64,000 nucleotides of DNA, taken from contig NZ_QLYX01000004.1 in the NCBI RefSeq assembly GCF_003289645.1, forward strand, positions 434,001 through 498,000. The letters run 5' to 3'. Of the stretch, positions 14,603 through 26,308 are shown piece after piece; within the stretch, counting starts at the first letter, position 1, and the number at the start of each line of letters is the position of its first letter. The notes below the pieces were generated by a model. It was given only the letters and a program-made list of their open reading frames with translations, did not search any database and was not told the DNA's origin. This stretch comes from Actinomadura craniellae (lineage in GTDB: Bacteria; Actinomycetota; Actinomycetes; Streptosporangiales; Streptosporangiaceae). The translations under genes were made by a program, and so were the position numbers.

Positions 14603-15637
14603 TCACAGGCGGGAGATGAGGACGTCGAGGTAGTTCGCGCGGGCCGCCGGGGTCCAGTTGGGCTCGTCCGTCGGGAGGGCGGCCCAGCCCTGCTTGCGCA
14701 GGCGTTTGAGGGTCTTGCGGATCTCGCGGCGGACCTTGGCCGGGGCGCCGCCGTAGGAGACGAACGCCTCGGTGGCCGCCGACAGGTACTCGCGGTGCAC
14801 GTCCGGTGTCGCCAGCACGGCGCGCAGCCGGTCCAGCGCGTACGGGTCGCCGAGGCTCGCCGTCCGGGCCAGCGACCAGGCCGCCACCACGACGTTCCCG
14901 TCCTCGATGTAGGGGCGCAGCGTCTCGCCGACCAGGCCCCGGTACTCTCCCCCGGCCCGGTGCAGCCTGGCCAGGTTCTCCGCCGCCGCCCCGCGGACCT
15001 CCCGGTCCGGCTCGTCGCGCAGCGCCCGGCCCAGCGCCTCGACCAGGTGCGGGGTCCAGTCCTGCTCGAACCCGGGCCACAGGTCCATCAGGACGAACGC
15101 GGCGACCGCCGCCGCGCGCACGGACACGTCGGGGTCCGCCACCGCCAGGTGCGTCACCCGCTCGGCCAGCCGCAGCACCGAGGGCGGGTGGTGCCGCTCG
15201 TCCGCAAAGTACTCGATGCCGTCCACCGCCCCGGCCCGCACCGCCGCGGCCGGGTGCTCCGTCATGCCCAGCAGCAGGCCGGCCGCCTCCGGGCCGGGCA
15301 CGTACACCCCGAACAGCGGCAGCGCCGCGGCGAGCACGGCCGGATCCTGGTCGGGCCGGCACAGCCGCACCAGCGCCGCGGCGACCTCCGGCCGCAACTC
15401 GGGGTGGTCCACCGTGATCGGGGCCCGGTCCAGCGCCCGCAGCGCCAGCAGCACCCCCTCGGCGGGCTCGCCCGCGCAGACCGCCAGCGCCTGCCGGACC
15501 AGCCCGGGCACGTCCCGGTCCAGAGCCTCTTCCAGCAGGTCGTCCCGCCGGTCGGCGGGTGCCCGCAGCAGTGCCGGAAACACTGCCGTCCCCGCGGGCG
15601 ACGCCGCCGACCGCAACCCCTCGTCCACCCCGTACAT
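14603..15637 (-). CDS. HEAT-repeat protein
   Basis: A 344-residue alpha-helical repeat protein. Repeats of about 35-40 residues are visible, for example PAAAVRAGAVDGIEYFADE, PDVSVRAAAVAAFVLMDL, PDREVRGAAAENLARLHR and DGNVVVAAWSLARTASLGD. HEAT repeats form scaffolds for protein binding; no catalytic motif is seen. The start at 15637 is supported by GGAGGGG six bases upstream. It is convergent with B1 and lies after the folate operon, but an 80-bp gap and its own ribosome binding site suggest separate control. The partner is unknown. Confidence 0.75.
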   Translation of the reverse strand: MYGVDEGLRSAASPAGTAVFPALLRAPADRRDDLLEEALDRDVPGLVRQALAVCAGEPAEGVLLALRALDRAPITVDHPELRPEVAAALVRLCRPDQDPAVLAAALPLFGVYVPGPEAAGLLLGMTEHPAAAVRAGAVDGIEYFADERHHPPSVLRLAERVTHLAVADPDVSVRAAAVAAFVLMDLWPGFEQDWTPHLVEALGRALRDEPDREVRGAAAENLARLHRAGGEYRGLVGETLRPYIEDGNVVVAAWSLARTASLGDPYALDRLRAVLATPDVHREYLSAATEAFVSYGGAPAKVRREIRKTLKRLRKQGWAALPTDEPNWTPAARANYLDVLISRL

Positions 15638-15717
15638 GCCGCCCCTCCGCCACTTCCGGACCCCGCGGCCAAGGCTGCCCGCCGGGGTGTCCCGCGCGCA
15701 CGGGACACCGGTCACGT

Positions 15718-16191
15718 TCAGACCGGGCGGGGACGGTCCCGGTCGTCCTCGTCCTCGGGGCCCTTGGGCACGCGGCACGCGTACTCCAGGAAGAGCGCCG
15801 CGCCGACGAGCAGCAGCGCCGCCACGAAACTGCCGACGCTGACGAAGAAGTCCTGCCGGGGGACGGTCTTGTCGAGGGAGGACGCCAGGTAGAGCGCGAA
15901 CCCGGCGAAGACCCCGCCCAGCACCGCCGCGGCGTGGGCGCTCGCCTTGGCCAGCGCCGCCATCCGGGCCACCATCATCGGCTCCACCGGCCGGGTGCCG
16001 GGCTTGTGGCGGATCCGGGCCCGCAGGTTGACGGCGGTGAACGCCTCGCCGAGTGCCAGCAGCCCCAGGGTCGGCACCGCCGTCCAGGGCAACGGCGGCA
16101 GCGACACGTACAGCAGCCGCAGGAGCAGCCAGGTGAGTCCCGCGAGGACGGCCGCAAGGGCGAGCAGCAGCCCGGGACGGGTGGCCCTCAC
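15718..16191 (-). CDS. DUF3180 family membrane protein
   Basis: A 157-residue protein with four transmembrane helices (about 5-28, 37-55, 83-105, 115-138) and a charged C-terminus. DUF3180 proteins follow folK in many actinobacteria, as here: the GTG start overlaps the folK TGA (GTGA). Function is unknown. It is the last gene of the fol operon. Confidence 0.85.
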   Translation of the reverse strand: MRATRPGLLLALAAVLAGLTWLLLRLLYVSLPPLPWTAVPTLGLLALGEAFTAVNLRARIRHKPGTRPVEPMMVARMAALAKASAHAAAVLGGVFAGFALYLASSLDKTVPRQDFFVSVGSFVAALLLVGAALFLEYACRVPKGPEDEDDRDRPRPV

Positions 16192-16730
16192 GCGGGTGGC
16201 TGGAGGGTCAGGTCGTCCCGGCGGCGCACCCCGGCCGTGCCGAGCGCCGCCGCCAGGTCGGCCACCCGGCCGTGGCCGGGCAGTTCCGCGTCCGGATCGA
16301 CGTCGGCCCAGGGGACCAGCACGAACGCCCGCTCGTGCGCCCGGGGGTGCGGCAGCGTCAGCTCGGGGTCGGTGGAGACGGTGCCGCCGAACAGCACGAT
16401 GTCGATGTCGAGCGTGCGCGGCCCCCAGCGGACCTCGCGGATCCGGTCCATGGAGTTCTCGATGTTGAGCACCCGTTCCAGCAGCGTCTCGGGGGTGAGC
16501 CTGGTGTCGGCGACGAGAATGATGTTGAGGAAGTCGTCCTGTTCGGGCCCGCCGACCGGGTCGGTCTCGTAGACGGGCGACAGCGCCACGAAGGACAGCC
16601 CGGGGGCGTCGAACAGCGCGTCGATGGCCTCCTGGAGGTTGTCCAGCCGGTCGCCGAGGTTGCTGCCCAGCGAGAGCACGGCGCGGTGCTGGACGAGCAT
16701 GTGCCCGCCGGTGGCGGTGCGGTCCGTCAT
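16188..16730 (-). CDS. folK: 6-hydroxymethyl-7,8-dihydropterin pyrophosphokinase
   Basis: A 180-residue HPPK that transfers pyrophosphate from ATP to 6-hydroxymethyl-dihydropterin, the step before dihydropteroate synthase. Recognised by LSLGSNLGDR, PVYETDPVGG and the signature RWGPRTLDIDIVLFG, followed by LPHPRAHERAFVL. The N-terminus has about 15 extra residues; an internal ATG at MLVQHRAV would also give a full enzyme. It follows folB by 9 bp and overlaps the DUF3180 gene. Confidence 0.95.
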   Translation of the reverse strand: MTDRTATGGHMLVQHRAVLSLGSNLGDRLDNLQEAIDALFDAPGLSFVALSPVYETDPVGGPEQDDFLNIILVADTRLTPETLLERVLNIENSMDRIREVRWGPRTLDIDIVLFGGTVSTDPELTLPHPRAHERAFVLVPWADVDPDAELPGHGRVADLAAALGTAGVRRRDDLTLQPPA

Positions 16731-16739
16731 GGGCCCTCC

Positions 16740-17105
16740 CTACGTGCGGGTGCGGAGAATGGTCACGGCGACGTCCGTGAACGGATGCGGCACCGGGGCG
16801 GCGGGTTTGTGCACGGTGACCTCGACCTCCGTCACGACCGGCTGGGCCAGGCAGACCCCGGCCAGCCGCTCCGCGAGCGTCTCGATCAGGTCGACGGGTT
16901 CCCCGGTCACCACGTCCACCAGCAGGCCGGACAGCGCGCCGTAGTCGACCGTCAGGGAGAGGTCGTCGGTCGCGGCGGCCGGCCGGGTGTCCAGCCCGAG
17001 CACGACGTCGACCACGAACTCCTGGCCCAGCTCCCGCTCGGCTGCCAGCACGCCGTGCCGGCCGCGGGCGCGCAGCCCGCGGATCGCGATCCGGTCGGCG
17101 GTCAC
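16740..17105 (-). CDS. folB: Dihydroneopterin aldolase
   Basis: A 121-residue aldolase that splits 7,8-dihydroneopterin into 6-hydroxymethyl-dihydropterin and glycolaldehyde. Family marks are IRGLRARGRHGVLAAERELG, LTVDYGALSGLLVDVV and LIETLAERLAGVCL. The GTG start at 17105 overlaps the stop of the NTF2-like gene (GTGA); the longer open frame upstream is read-through of that gene. The enzyme acts as an octamer in the cytosol. Confidence 0.94.
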   Translation of the reverse strand: MTADRIAIRGLRARGRHGVLAAERELGQEFVVDVVLGLDTRPAAATDDLSLTVDYGALSGLLVDVVTGEPVDLIETLAERLAGVCLAQPVVTEVEVTVHKPAAPVPHPFTDVAVTILRTRT

Positions 17106-17515
17106 TCTTCCTCGATCTGGTTGAGCACGGGGGACCCGTGGTGCAGGCAGAGCCGCCACTCGTCCCCGACGCGAACGAACACGTTGGTGGTCACCAGGCT
17201 GCCGCCGGCGACGAAACCCACGTCGGAGCCCTCCTCGGCGGTCAGGATGTGCTCCGAGCAGGTCACCACCCCCCGGTCGCCGAAGATCTCGGCCCGGACG
17301 TCGGTCAGCACGAACTGGATGTAGGGGGTGTTCGCCATGATCAGCGCCCATGACCGCATCACCTCCTCCCGGCCGCGCAGCATGGCCCAGCCGGGATGGA
17401 CGCACGCCACGTCGGGGCCGTCGGCCCACAGCGCCTCCATCCGGTCGAGGTCGGCGCCCTCGAAGGCGGCGAAGAACTCCTCGTTCGCCGCCTCCAGATC
17501 GGTCAGGTCAGCCAC
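17102..17515 (-). CDS. NTF2/SnoaL-like protein of the folate operon
   Basis: A 137-residue cone-barrel protein of the NTF2-like superfamily (LEAANEEFFAAFEGADLDRM, CVHPGWAMLRGREEVM, WRLCLHHGSPV). Similar proteins sit between folP and folB in many actinobacteria; a pterin-related role is likely but not shown. The GTG start lies inside the folP end (8-nt overlap) and its stop overlaps the folB start, so translation is coupled on both sides. Confidence 0.85.
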   Translation of the reverse strand: MADLTDLEAANEEFFAAFEGADLDRMEALWADGPDVACVHPGWAMLRGREEVMRSWALIMANTPYIQFVLTDVRAEIFGDRGVVTCSEHILTAEEGSDVGFVAGGSLVTTNVFVRVGDEWRLCLHHGSPVLNQIEEE

Positions 17516-18356
17516 CGGCGGCCTCCATCGCGGCGACGACGCGGACCGCGTCGGCGTTGGGCCGGACCCGATGCACCCGGACGCACCAGACGCCGGCCGT
17601 GGCGGCCAGCGCGGTGATCGCCAGGGTGGCGTCGTCGGATTCGGCGAACGAACGGGGGGTTCCGTCGGGGGCGGCCAGCAACCGGCCGAGGAAACGCTTG
17701 CGGGACGCCCCGATCAGCACCGGCACACCCAGCCCGACCAGCTCGTCCATCCGCCGCAGCAGCCCCCAGTTGTGCTCGGGCCGCTTGGCGAAGCCCAGCC
17801 CGGGGTCGAGCACCAGCAGGCCGGGGTCGACACCCTCGGCGACGACGCTGTCGACGCGCTTGCGCAGCTCCTCGGAGACCTCGCGGACGACGTCGTCGTA
17901 GTGCGCCCGGTTCTGCATGTCGCTGCTGTGACCGCGCCAGTGCATGACCACGTACGGCACCCCGGCCCGGCCCACCACCTGCGGCATCTGCGGGTCGGCC
18001 AGCCCGCCGCTGACGTCGTTCACCAGCCGGGCCCCGGCCGTGAGGGCGGCCTCGGCCACCTCGGCACGCATCGTGTCGACGCTGACCGGCACGCCCTCGG
18101 CCGTCAACGCCTCGATCACGGGCACCACCCGGCGCAGTTCCTCGGCCAGCGAGACCCGCTGCGCGCCGGGCCGGGTGGACTCGCCGCCCACGTCGACGAT
18201 GTCGGCGCCCTCGGCCACCAGCTCCAGGCCGTGCCGGACCGCGGCGTCGTGGTCGAACCACTCGCCGCCGTCGGAGAACGAGTCGGGGGTCACGTTGACC
18301 ACGCCCATGACGAGGCAGCGCCCCGGCTCGGGCAGCCCTGGTACGGCACTGGTCAT
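17508..18356 (-). CDS. folP: Dihydropteroate synthase
   Basis: A 282-residue TIM-barrel enzyme that joins pABA to 6-hydroxymethyl-dihydropterin pyrophosphate; the target of sulfonamides. Signatures: VMGVVNVTPDSFSDGG, DIVDVGGESTRPGA, LVNDVSGG, DPGLGFAKR and GASRKRFLG. I start at the ATG at 18356; a GTG at 18383 would add nine residues. It follows folE by 66 bp and overlaps the NTF2-like gene. Confidence 0.95.
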   Translation of the reverse strand: MTSAVPGLPEPGRCLVMGVVNVTPDSFSDGGEWFDHDAAVRHGLELVAEGADIVDVGGESTRPGAQRVSLAEELRRVVPVIEALTAEGVPVSVDTMRAEVAEAALTAGARLVNDVSGGLADPQMPQVVGRAGVPYVVMHWRGHSSDMQNRAHYDDVVREVSEELRKRVDSVVAEGVDPGLLVLDPGLGFAKRPEHNWGLLRRMDELVGLGVPVLIGASRKRFLGRLLAAPDGTPRSFAESDDATLAITALAATAGVWCVRVHRVRPNADAVRVVAAMEAAGG

Positions 18357-18422
18357 GAGATCAACCCTATGCCCCGCGTCCACCGGAACGTCAGGGTCTC
18401 GCCACCAGGAGACGTCGGGGCG

Positions 18423-19016
18423 TCACCGGCGGTCGAGGATCAGGCTCATCGCCTCCGCGCGGGTCTCGGCGTGCTCGCGGAAGTCGCCGCGGACCGCGGA
18501 GGTGACCGTCTTGGCCCCCGGCTTGCGGACGCCCCGCATCGTCATGCACAGGTGCTCGGCCTCGACCACCACGATGACCCCGCGGGGCTCCAGCACGTCC
18601 ATCATCGCGTCGGCGATCTGGCTGGTCATCCGCTCCTGGACCTGCGGCCGGCGGGCGTACACGTCGACCAGGCGGGCCAGCTTCGACAGCCCGGTGATCT
18701 GCCCCTTCTTGTTGGGGACGTAGCCCACGTGCGCCACCCCGTGGAAGGGCACCAGGTGGTGCTCGCAGACGCTGTAGACCTCGATGTCCTTCACCAGGAC
18801 CAGCTCGTCGTGGTCGGCGTCGAACACCGTGGTGAGCGCGTCCTCGGGCCGCTGCCGCAGGCCGGCGAACTGCTCCGCGTACGCCCGGGCGACCCGGGCG
18901 GGGGTGTCGCGGAGCCCGTCGCGATCGGGGTCCTCACCGATCGCGAGCAGGATCTCGCGCACCGCCCGCTCGATCCGCGCATGGTCGAAGCCGGGTCGTT
19001 CGTTCGTGCTCGCCAA
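18423..19016 (-). CDS. folE: GTP cyclohydrolase I
   Basis: A 197-residue enzyme that opens the imidazole ring of GTP to give dihydroneopterin triphosphate, the first step of folate synthesis. Zinc ligands are visible: C84 and H87 in VCEHHLVPF and C157 in EHLCMTMRG. Other marks are [13 protein letters not shown] and [19 protein letters not shown]. The TTG start at 19016 lies only 5 bp after the ftsH stop, so folE is co-transcribed with ftsH. It functions as a decamer. Confidence 0.95.
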   Translation of the reverse strand: MASTNERPGFDHARIERAVREILLAIGEDPDRDGLRDTPARVARAYAEQFAGLRQRPEDALTTVFDADHDELVLVKDIEVYSVCEHHLVPFHGVAHVGYVPNKKGQITGLSKLARLVDVYARRPQVQERMTSQIADAMMDVLEPRGVIVVVEAEHLCMTMRGVRKPGAKTVTSAVRGDFREHAETRAEAMSLILDRR

Positions 19017-19021
19017 GCGGA

Positions 19022-21019
<1,998 letters not shown>

Positions 21020-21321
21020 TTATCCGGCAACCTCATGCAGAGGTCCCGTCCCTCCTGACCAGCGTCTGTGAATACCTCGCCCGGCCGTGGCGCGTGCGCC
21101 CGGTCCGTCGAGGCGGCCTCCCTCAAAGCGGTTCCCCGGCAACGGGGCCGAGAACACCGACGGTACACCGGCCGGCGCGGACGACGCAGCCGCCGCCGTG
21201 CCGTCGTTCCCGGCGGCATGCCCGCGACCTGTGTCCATGATGTGCGCTCGTCGACGTCGGTCCGATGATTCGTTGTGCTCAACGAGTCGCGCCGTCCGGT
21301 TGTTCCCCGGGTGGGCCCTTC
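21020..21321 (-). other. Intergenic region between hpt and ftsH
   Basis: About 300 bp with no supported gene on either strand. It is the likely place of the ftsH promoter; no confident -35/-10 pair or riboswitch-like fold was seen. Confidence 0.4.
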
Positions 21322-21885
21322 TCAGGACCCTCCGCCGCCGTACACGTGCGGCGCCAGGGTGCCCACGAACGGGAGGTTACGGTACTTCTCCGCGTAGTCG
21401 AGCCCGTAGCCGATGACGAACTCGTTGGGGATGTCGAACCCGATGTACCGCACGTCGAGTTCGGCCTTGACCGCCTCGGGCTTGCGCAGCAACGCGCAGA
21501 TCTCCAGCGACGCGGGCTTGCGCGAGCGCAGGTTGCTGACCAGCCACGACAGCGTCAGGCCCGAGTCGACGATGTCCTCGACGATCAGCACGTCGCGGCC
21601 CATGATGTCGGTGTCGAGGTCCTTGAGGATGCGCACCACCCCGGACGACGTGGTGCCCGACCCGTACGACGACACAGCCATCCAGTCCATCGAGACCGGG
21701 GAGCTCAGCGCGCGGGCCAGGTCGGCCATGACCATGACCGCGCCCTTGAGCACGCCCACGAGCAGCAGATCCCGGCCGGCGTAGTCCGCGTCGACCTGCG
21801 CGGCCAGTTCGCGGATCTTCTCCTGCAGGGCGTCCTCGGGGATCAGCACGTCTGCGAGATCGGCGCCCAGATCCTTCTCGTCCAC
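21322..21885 (-). CDS. hpt: Hypoxanthine-guanine phosphoribosyltransferase
   Basis: A 187-residue purine salvage enzyme that converts hypoxanthine or guanine plus PRPP to IMP or GMP. The PRPP loop is [14 protein letters not shown] (about 98-111), with [18 protein letters not shown] near the N-terminus and [19 protein letters not shown] near the C-terminus. GTG start at 21885. It follows tilS by 61 bp, the usual tilS-hpt-ftsH order. Confidence 0.95.
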   Translation of the reverse strand: MDEKDLGADLADVLIPEDALQEKIRELAAQVDADYAGRDLLLVGVLKGAVMVMADLARALSSPVSMDWMAVSSYGSGTTSSGVVRILKDLDTDIMGRDVLIVEDIVDSGLTLSWLVSNLRSRKPASLEICALLRKPEAVKAELDVRYIGFDIPNEFVIGYGLDYAEKYRNLPFVGTLAPHVYGGGGS

Positions 21886-21946
21886 AATCCCACCGTCTCA
21901 GCTCGTGCGGCGCTCGGCCGCCCCTTCCACCAGGCCCGTTCGGCCG

Positions 21947-22921
21947 TCAGGCCGGACCGAAGATCAGCCTGCCACACCGTCTCCCGGCCCGGACCCGTCC
22001 GGGCAGATCGACGTGCCGCTGGCCGTGCCAGGCCGTCACCAGCCGGTCGACCTCGTCGACGTGGCCGGCCGCGAGCGTACCCGCAGGACAGCCCGCCTCG
22101 ACCGCCGCCCGGCGCAGCACCCGGGTCCGCACGGCCCGCGGCAGGGCGGCGAGAACCTCCAGGTCGAGGTCGGTGCCGCCGGCCTGCGCGTGTGCCCGGG
22201 CCGCCCACTCGTCGAGGGCGGCGGTGTCCTCGCGGAGCATCCGGGCGGTCCGGGCGAGAGCGGCCGCGACCCCCGGCCCCACCGCGGTTTCCAGCGCCGG
22301 CAGCGCGTCGCGGCGGACCCGTACCCGGGCATAGGCGGGGTCCTCGTTGTGGGGGTCGTCCCAGGGCTCCAGACCCTGCGCCGCGCACGCCCGGCGGGTG
22401 GTCGCACGGTCGAGGTCCAGCAGGGGACGAAAGTAACGAACATCACTCCGGACGAACTCGACCGGCATCCCGGCCAGGGAACGGGCGCCCGAGCCGCGCG
22501 CCAGGCCCAGCAGGACGGTCTCGGCCTGGTCGTCCCGGGTGTGGCCGAGCAGCACCGCGGCGCCCAGCCGGGCCGCGGCGTCGTCCAGGGCGGCGTAGCG
22601 GGCGTCCCGGGCGGCGGCCTCCGGCCCGCCCGCGCGGCCCACCGTGACCGCCACCGAACCGGCCGGGTCCAGGCCCAGCCCGTACATCAGCCGGACGACC
22701 GCGTCGGCGCGGGCCGCCGACCCCTCCTGCAACCCGTGGTCGATCGTGACGCCCCCCGCCGGGCGGCCGGCCCGGGGCGCCTCGAAGGCCAGCGCGGCGG
22801 CCAGCGCCAGCGAGTCGGCCCCGCCGCTGCACGCGACGAGCACCGGCATGCCGGACGGCACCTCGGCCAGCGCGTGCCGCACCGCCACCCGCACGGTCGC
22901 GACCGCCGGATCGGGCCCCAT
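21947..22921 (-). CDS. tilS: tRNA(Ile)-lysidine synthetase
   Basis: A 324-residue enzyme that turns C34 of tRNA-Ile(CAU) into lysidine so that it reads AUA. The PP-loop is SGGADS (32-37); [13 protein letters not shown] and [20 protein letters not shown] are other N-terminal ATPase marks, and [17 protein letters not shown] follows. It is shorter than the E. coli form, lacking most of the C-terminal domain, as is usual in actinobacteria. First gene of the tilS-hpt pair. Confidence 0.94.
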   Translation of the reverse strand: MGPDPAVATVRVAVRHALAEVPSGMPVLVACSGGADSLALAAALAFEAPRAGRPAGGVTIDHGLQEGSAARADAVVRLMYGLGLDPAGSVAVTVGRAGGPEAAARDARYAALDDAAARLGAAVLLGHTRDDQAETVLLGLARGSGARSLAGMPVEFVRSDVRYFRPLLDLDRATTRRACAAQGLEPWDDPHNEDPAYARVRVRRDALPALETAVGPGVAAALARTARMLREDTAALDEWAARAHAQAGGTDLDLEVLAALPRAVRTRVLRRAAVEAGCPAGTLAAGHVDEVDRLVTAWHGQRHVDLPGRVRAGRRCGRLIFGPA

Positions 22922-22994
22922 CGGTTCCTCCCTGTTCCCGCCCGTGATCCTCCCGCATGCGGGGGCGTGGCGGAACCCGGACAGGACGGCGGGG

Positions 22995-24116
22995 TCAGGC
23001 CTGGTCGGCCTCCGCGGCCGGGCCGAGGGAGCGGGTGCCGACGACCCGGGCGATCCAGGCGGTCGGCTCCTGGATCTCGTCGATGGTGGGCAGCGACTCG
23101 GCCGACGCCCACACCTTGTTGAAACCGTCCATCCCCACCTCGGCGACCACCCGGCGGACGAACTTCGACCCCTCGGCGTACTGCTTCATCTTGAGGTCGA
23201 TGCCGAGCAGCCGGCGGATGGTCTTGTCCAGCCGGGACCCGCCGTCGCGGCGGCCCTGGAACCGGGCGCGGATCTCCTTGACCGACGGGACGACCTCGGG
23301 CCCGACCGCGTCCATCACGAAGTCGCCGTGCCCCTCGACCAGGGTCATCACCGCGGTGAGCCGGTCGAGGATCACCCGCTGCTCGGGCGACTGGATGGCG
23401 TCGATCAGGCTGGACTCGCCGCCGCGCACCGCGTCCGCGATCGCCTCGGCGGCCTCGCGCATCCGGTCGAGCATGGCGCCGGGGTCGAGGTCGGAGGCCA
23501 GCAGGAACTCCGTCATCTGCTCCTGCACGTACGCCCGCAGCCACGGCACGCCGGTGAACTGCGCCCGGTGGGTCTCCTCGTGCAGGCACACCCACAGCCG
23601 GAAGTCCCGGGTGTGCACGCCGAGGTCGTTCTCGATCTGCACGATGTTCGGCGCGACCAGGGTGAGCCGCCCGGTCGGCGTCCGGCCGGACGGGTCCGGC
23701 GGCAGGAACAGCTCGTACTGCCCGAGCACCCGGCTGGCCATGTACGCCAGGATGGCGCCGACCTGCACGCCGGTGACCCGGGCGCCCAGCGCCTGGACGA
23801 CCACGCCGCCGGGCCCGCCGAACGGGCTCGCCGGCCGGCGCTCCGCGAGCCGGTCCATGAGCGGTTCCAGGACCACCCGGAAGCCGTCGACGTTGGCCTT
23901 GATCCAGCCGGGCCGGTCGACGATCGTGGCGGGGCCTGGGTTGAGTTCGGCGTCCATGCCGGTGAACTCGCGCACGTGCCCCTGCGCCAGCCGCGACAGC
24001 TCGCGGAGTTCCGTGACCACCGCGCGGGCCTCGTCCTGGCCGATCTGCGGGCCCGGCCGGACGAGCCGGGTGCCCGTCTGCACGGCGAAATTCCAGTCGA
24101 TCATCGAGGTGCCCAC
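22995..24116 (-). CDS. Zinc-dependent metalloprotease-like protein (DUF2342/F420-associated family)
   Basis: A 373-residue protein with the zinc motif HEETH (179-183) in [17 protein letters not shown] and later [12 protein letters not shown], which match the actinobacterial family annotated as a putative hydrolase or coenzyme F420 biosynthesis-associated protein. The start is probably the GTG at 24116, before which GGGAAG lies; the ATG at 24104 (MIDWNFAV) is an alternative, and the longer frame has no support. Substrate is not known. It sits between dacB and tilS, a conserved placement. Confidence 0.85.
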   Translation of the reverse strand: MGTSMIDWNFAVQTGTRLVRPGPQIGQDEARAVVTELRELSRLAQGHVREFTGMDAELNPGPATIVDRPGWIKANVDGFRVVLEPLMDRLAERRPASPFGGPGGVVVQALGARVTGVQVGAILAYMASRVLGQYELFLPPDPSGRTPTGRLTLVAPNIVQIENDLGVHTRDFRLWVCLHEETHRAQFTGVPWLRAYVQEQMTEFLLASDLDPGAMLDRMREAAEAIADAVRGGESSLIDAIQSPEQRVILDRLTAVMTLVEGHGDFVMDAVGPEVVPSVKEIRARFQGRRDGGSRLDKTIRRLLGIDLKMKQYAEGSKFVRRVVAEVGMDGFNKVWASAESLPTIDEIQEPTAWIARVVGTRSLGPAAEADQA

Positions 24117-24225
24117 TAGCTCACCGCTTCCCTTGCACGACATGACGCCGTGGCGCCCCTTTGATGTCTCTAACGAATTGATGTCCTGGTTTATCTCCCG
24201 CAGGTGGCCCCCCACACCCGGCAGA

Positions 24226-25596
24226 TCACCCGCACCCGCATCCGGCCACGGCCGCGGCGAGCAGGTCGAGCCGGCCCGGATCGACGGCGCCCTTGCCGTC
24301 GCCGGCCATGAACGCGAACGCCAGCAACCGGCCGTCCACGTCGTAGGCCATGCCCGCCAGCGTGCTCACCCCGTCCAGGGTGCCGGTCTTGGCCCGGACG
24401 TACCCCGCGCCGATCCGGGTGGCGGGGCCGGCATAACGGTCGGCCAGCGTGCCGGAGAACCCGGCCACCGGCATCCCGGTGATCGCGGCGCGCAGTCCGG
24501 GATGGTCCGGGGCCGCGGCCAGCGCCGCCAGCCGGGCCAGGGCCAGCGGAGTGATCCTGTTGCGGGTCGACAGCCCGCTGCCGTCGAACACCGTCACCCC
24601 GCCGGCCGCCCGCAGCCCCGCCAGCACCTCCTGGACGGCCTGCGCGCCCCCGGCGAAGGAGGCGGGACGGCCGCGGGCCAGCGCCGCCTGGCGGACCATC
24701 GCCTCGGCCATGTCGTTGTCGCTCTCGGTCATCAGGTGCTCGACCATCGCGGAGACCGGCGGCGACCGCACCGAGCCCAGCGCGGCGGCGGAGGGGTGCG
24801 CCCGGACCCGGGCGCCCCTCGTCGCGGCGACCCCCTGGCGGCGGAGCAGCCCGGCGAAGACCGCGGCGGCGGTGGCCGGCGGGTCGGCCACCCGGGTCCG
24901 CTTCCCGGCGGCGACCCGGCCCTGGTCGACCATCAGCGCGGTGACCGGGGCGACCTCTCCGTCGGGGATGTAGTTGGGCTTCCAGCCCGGAGCGGAGCGG
25001 GGCCCGGTGTACAGCGTGTCGTCGAAGTCCACCTTCACCCTGGCCGTCCCGGACGCCCGGAGCGCGGCGGCGGTCTGGCGGGCCAGTTCGGTCAGCGAGG
25101 CCGACCCCGGCAGGCTCGCCGGGGGCCGGACGGCGAGCGTGGGATCGCCCCCGCCGACCAGCACGACGCGCCCGGGCGCACCCTGCACCGTTTTCGTGGT
25201 GAGGCGGTACTCGGGGCCGCGCGTCGCCAGCACCGCGACCGACGTCACCAGCTTGGTGGTGGACGCCGGGGTGGCGGGCCGATCGGGGTTCCGCCCGTAC
25301 AGGACGCGCCGGGCGGCGGCGTCGATCACCGCACCGCTGATCTTGGTGTCGGAGCCGGCCAGCACCGCGTTCAGCCGGGCGGACAGTCCCGCGGCGCCGG
25401 GGATCCGGGCGGCGGGGTCGGCGGACGGCAACGGCTGCGCGGCGGCCTGGACGACGGGACGGGCCGCCACGGACGGGGGCGAGAGCACCAACTGGGGGGC
25501 CGGTGTGACGTTAACCACTGCGATCCCGGTCGCAACAGTGAAAAAATGAAGGAGAAAGAGTGTGATCACTGCCATGATGCGGTCTCGCCTCGGCAC
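24226..25596 (-). CDS. dacB: D-alanyl-D-alanine carboxypeptidase/endopeptidase (PBP4 type)
   Basis: A 456-residue class C penicillin-binding protein that trims peptidoglycan stems. One N-terminal membrane anchor or signal (about 6-28) is followed by the catalytic SxxK STTK (112-115), SDN in MTESDNDMAEAM and KTG in VRAKTGTLDGVS, with the extra PBP4-type domain between SxxK and SDN. The GTG at 25596 was chosen because GGAGGGG precedes it by 7 bases. It is divergent from ppa and heads a gene series toward tilS. Confidence 0.93.
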   Translation of the reverse strand: MPRRDRIMAVITLFLLHFFTVATGIAVVNVTPAPQLVLSPPSVAARPVVQAAAQPLPSADPAARIPGAAGLSARLNAVLAGSDTKISGAVIDAAARRVLYGRNPDRPATPASTTKLVTSVAVLATRGPEYRLTTKTVQGAPGRVVLVGGGDPTLAVRPPASLPGSASLTELARQTAAALRASGTARVKVDFDDTLYTGPRSAPGWKPNYIPDGEVAPVTALMVDQGRVAAGKRTRVADPPATAAAVFAGLLRRQGVAATRGARVRAHPSAAALGSVRSPPVSAMVEHLMTESDNDMAEAMVRQAALARGRPASFAGGAQAVQEVLAGLRAAGGVTVFDGSGLSTRNRITPLALARLAALAAAPDHPGLRAAITGMPVAGFSGTLADRYAGPATRIGAGYVRAKTGTLDGVSTLAGMAYDVDGRLLAFAFMAGDGKGAVDPGRLDLLAAAVAGCGCG

Positions 25597-25735
25597 GCGA
25601 CCACCCCTCCCGCCCACCCGTCACTAGCCGATGTGCGACATCCTTGTATACGGCAAGTGCGACCCGGGGCGGCTGAGCCGGCACGGGTCCCCCCGAAGAT
25701 TAGACACATCGACCGCACGGGGAGCGGAGGACAAG

Positions 25736-26224
25736 TTGGAATTCGACGTCACCATCGAGATCCCTAAGGGTCAGCGCAACAAGTACGAGATGGACCACAA
25801 GACGGGGCGCATCCGGCTCGACCGGATGCTGTTCACCTCGACGCAGTACCCGGCCGACTACGGCTTCATCGAGGAGACCCTCGGTGAGGACGGCGACCCG
25901 CTCGACGCGCTGGTCCTGCTCCAGGAGCCGACCTTCCCGGGTTGCCTGATCCGCTGCCGCGCGGTCGGGATGTTCCGGATGACCGACGAGGCCGGGGGTG
26001 ACGACAAGGTGCTGTGCGTGCCGGCCACCGACCCGCGCAGCGAGCACCTGCGTGACATCCACCACGTGCCGGAGTTCGACCGGCTGGAGATCCAGCACTT
26101 CTTCGAGGTCTACAAGGACCTGGAGCCCGGCAAGTCGGTCGAGGGCGCGACCTGGGTCGGCCGGGTCGATGCCGAGATCGAGATCGAGCGCTCGCGCAAG
26201 CGCCTCATCGAGTTCGGGCACTGA
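25736..26224 (+). CDS. ppa: Inorganic pyrophosphatase
   Basis: A 162-residue family I enzyme that hydrolyses pyrophosphate and drives biosynthesis forward. Active-site marks: [29 protein letters not shown] and the DxDxxD aspartates therein, plus [11 protein letters not shown]. The TTG start at 25736 has GGAGG five bases upstream; the longer open frame is leader. It is divergent from dacB and ends in a strong terminator. Confidence 0.96.
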   Translation: MEFDVTIEIPKGQRNKYEMDHKTGRIRLDRMLFTSTQYPADYGFIEETLGEDGDPLDALVLLQEPTFPGCLIRCRAVGMFRMTDEAGGDDKVLCVPATDPRSEHLRDIHHVPEFDRLEIQHFFEVYKDLEPGKSVEGATWVGRVDAEIEIERSRKRLIEFGH

Positions 26225-26244
26225 CGAAGCACGCTCCCCGTCAT

Positions 26245-26289
26245 CGCCGCAAGGTCACATTCCTCTCGGAGGGGTGTGGCCTTGCGGCG
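26245..26289. terminator. Bidirectional terminator between ppa and the NlpC/P60 gene
   Basis: A long stem begins CGCCGCAAGG at 26245 and closes with CCTTGCGGCG ending at 26289, with G-T wobbles higher up. It lies between two convergent genes. Confidence 0.75.
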
Positions 26290-26308
26290 GTGCTGGGCGG
26301 AAAAACCC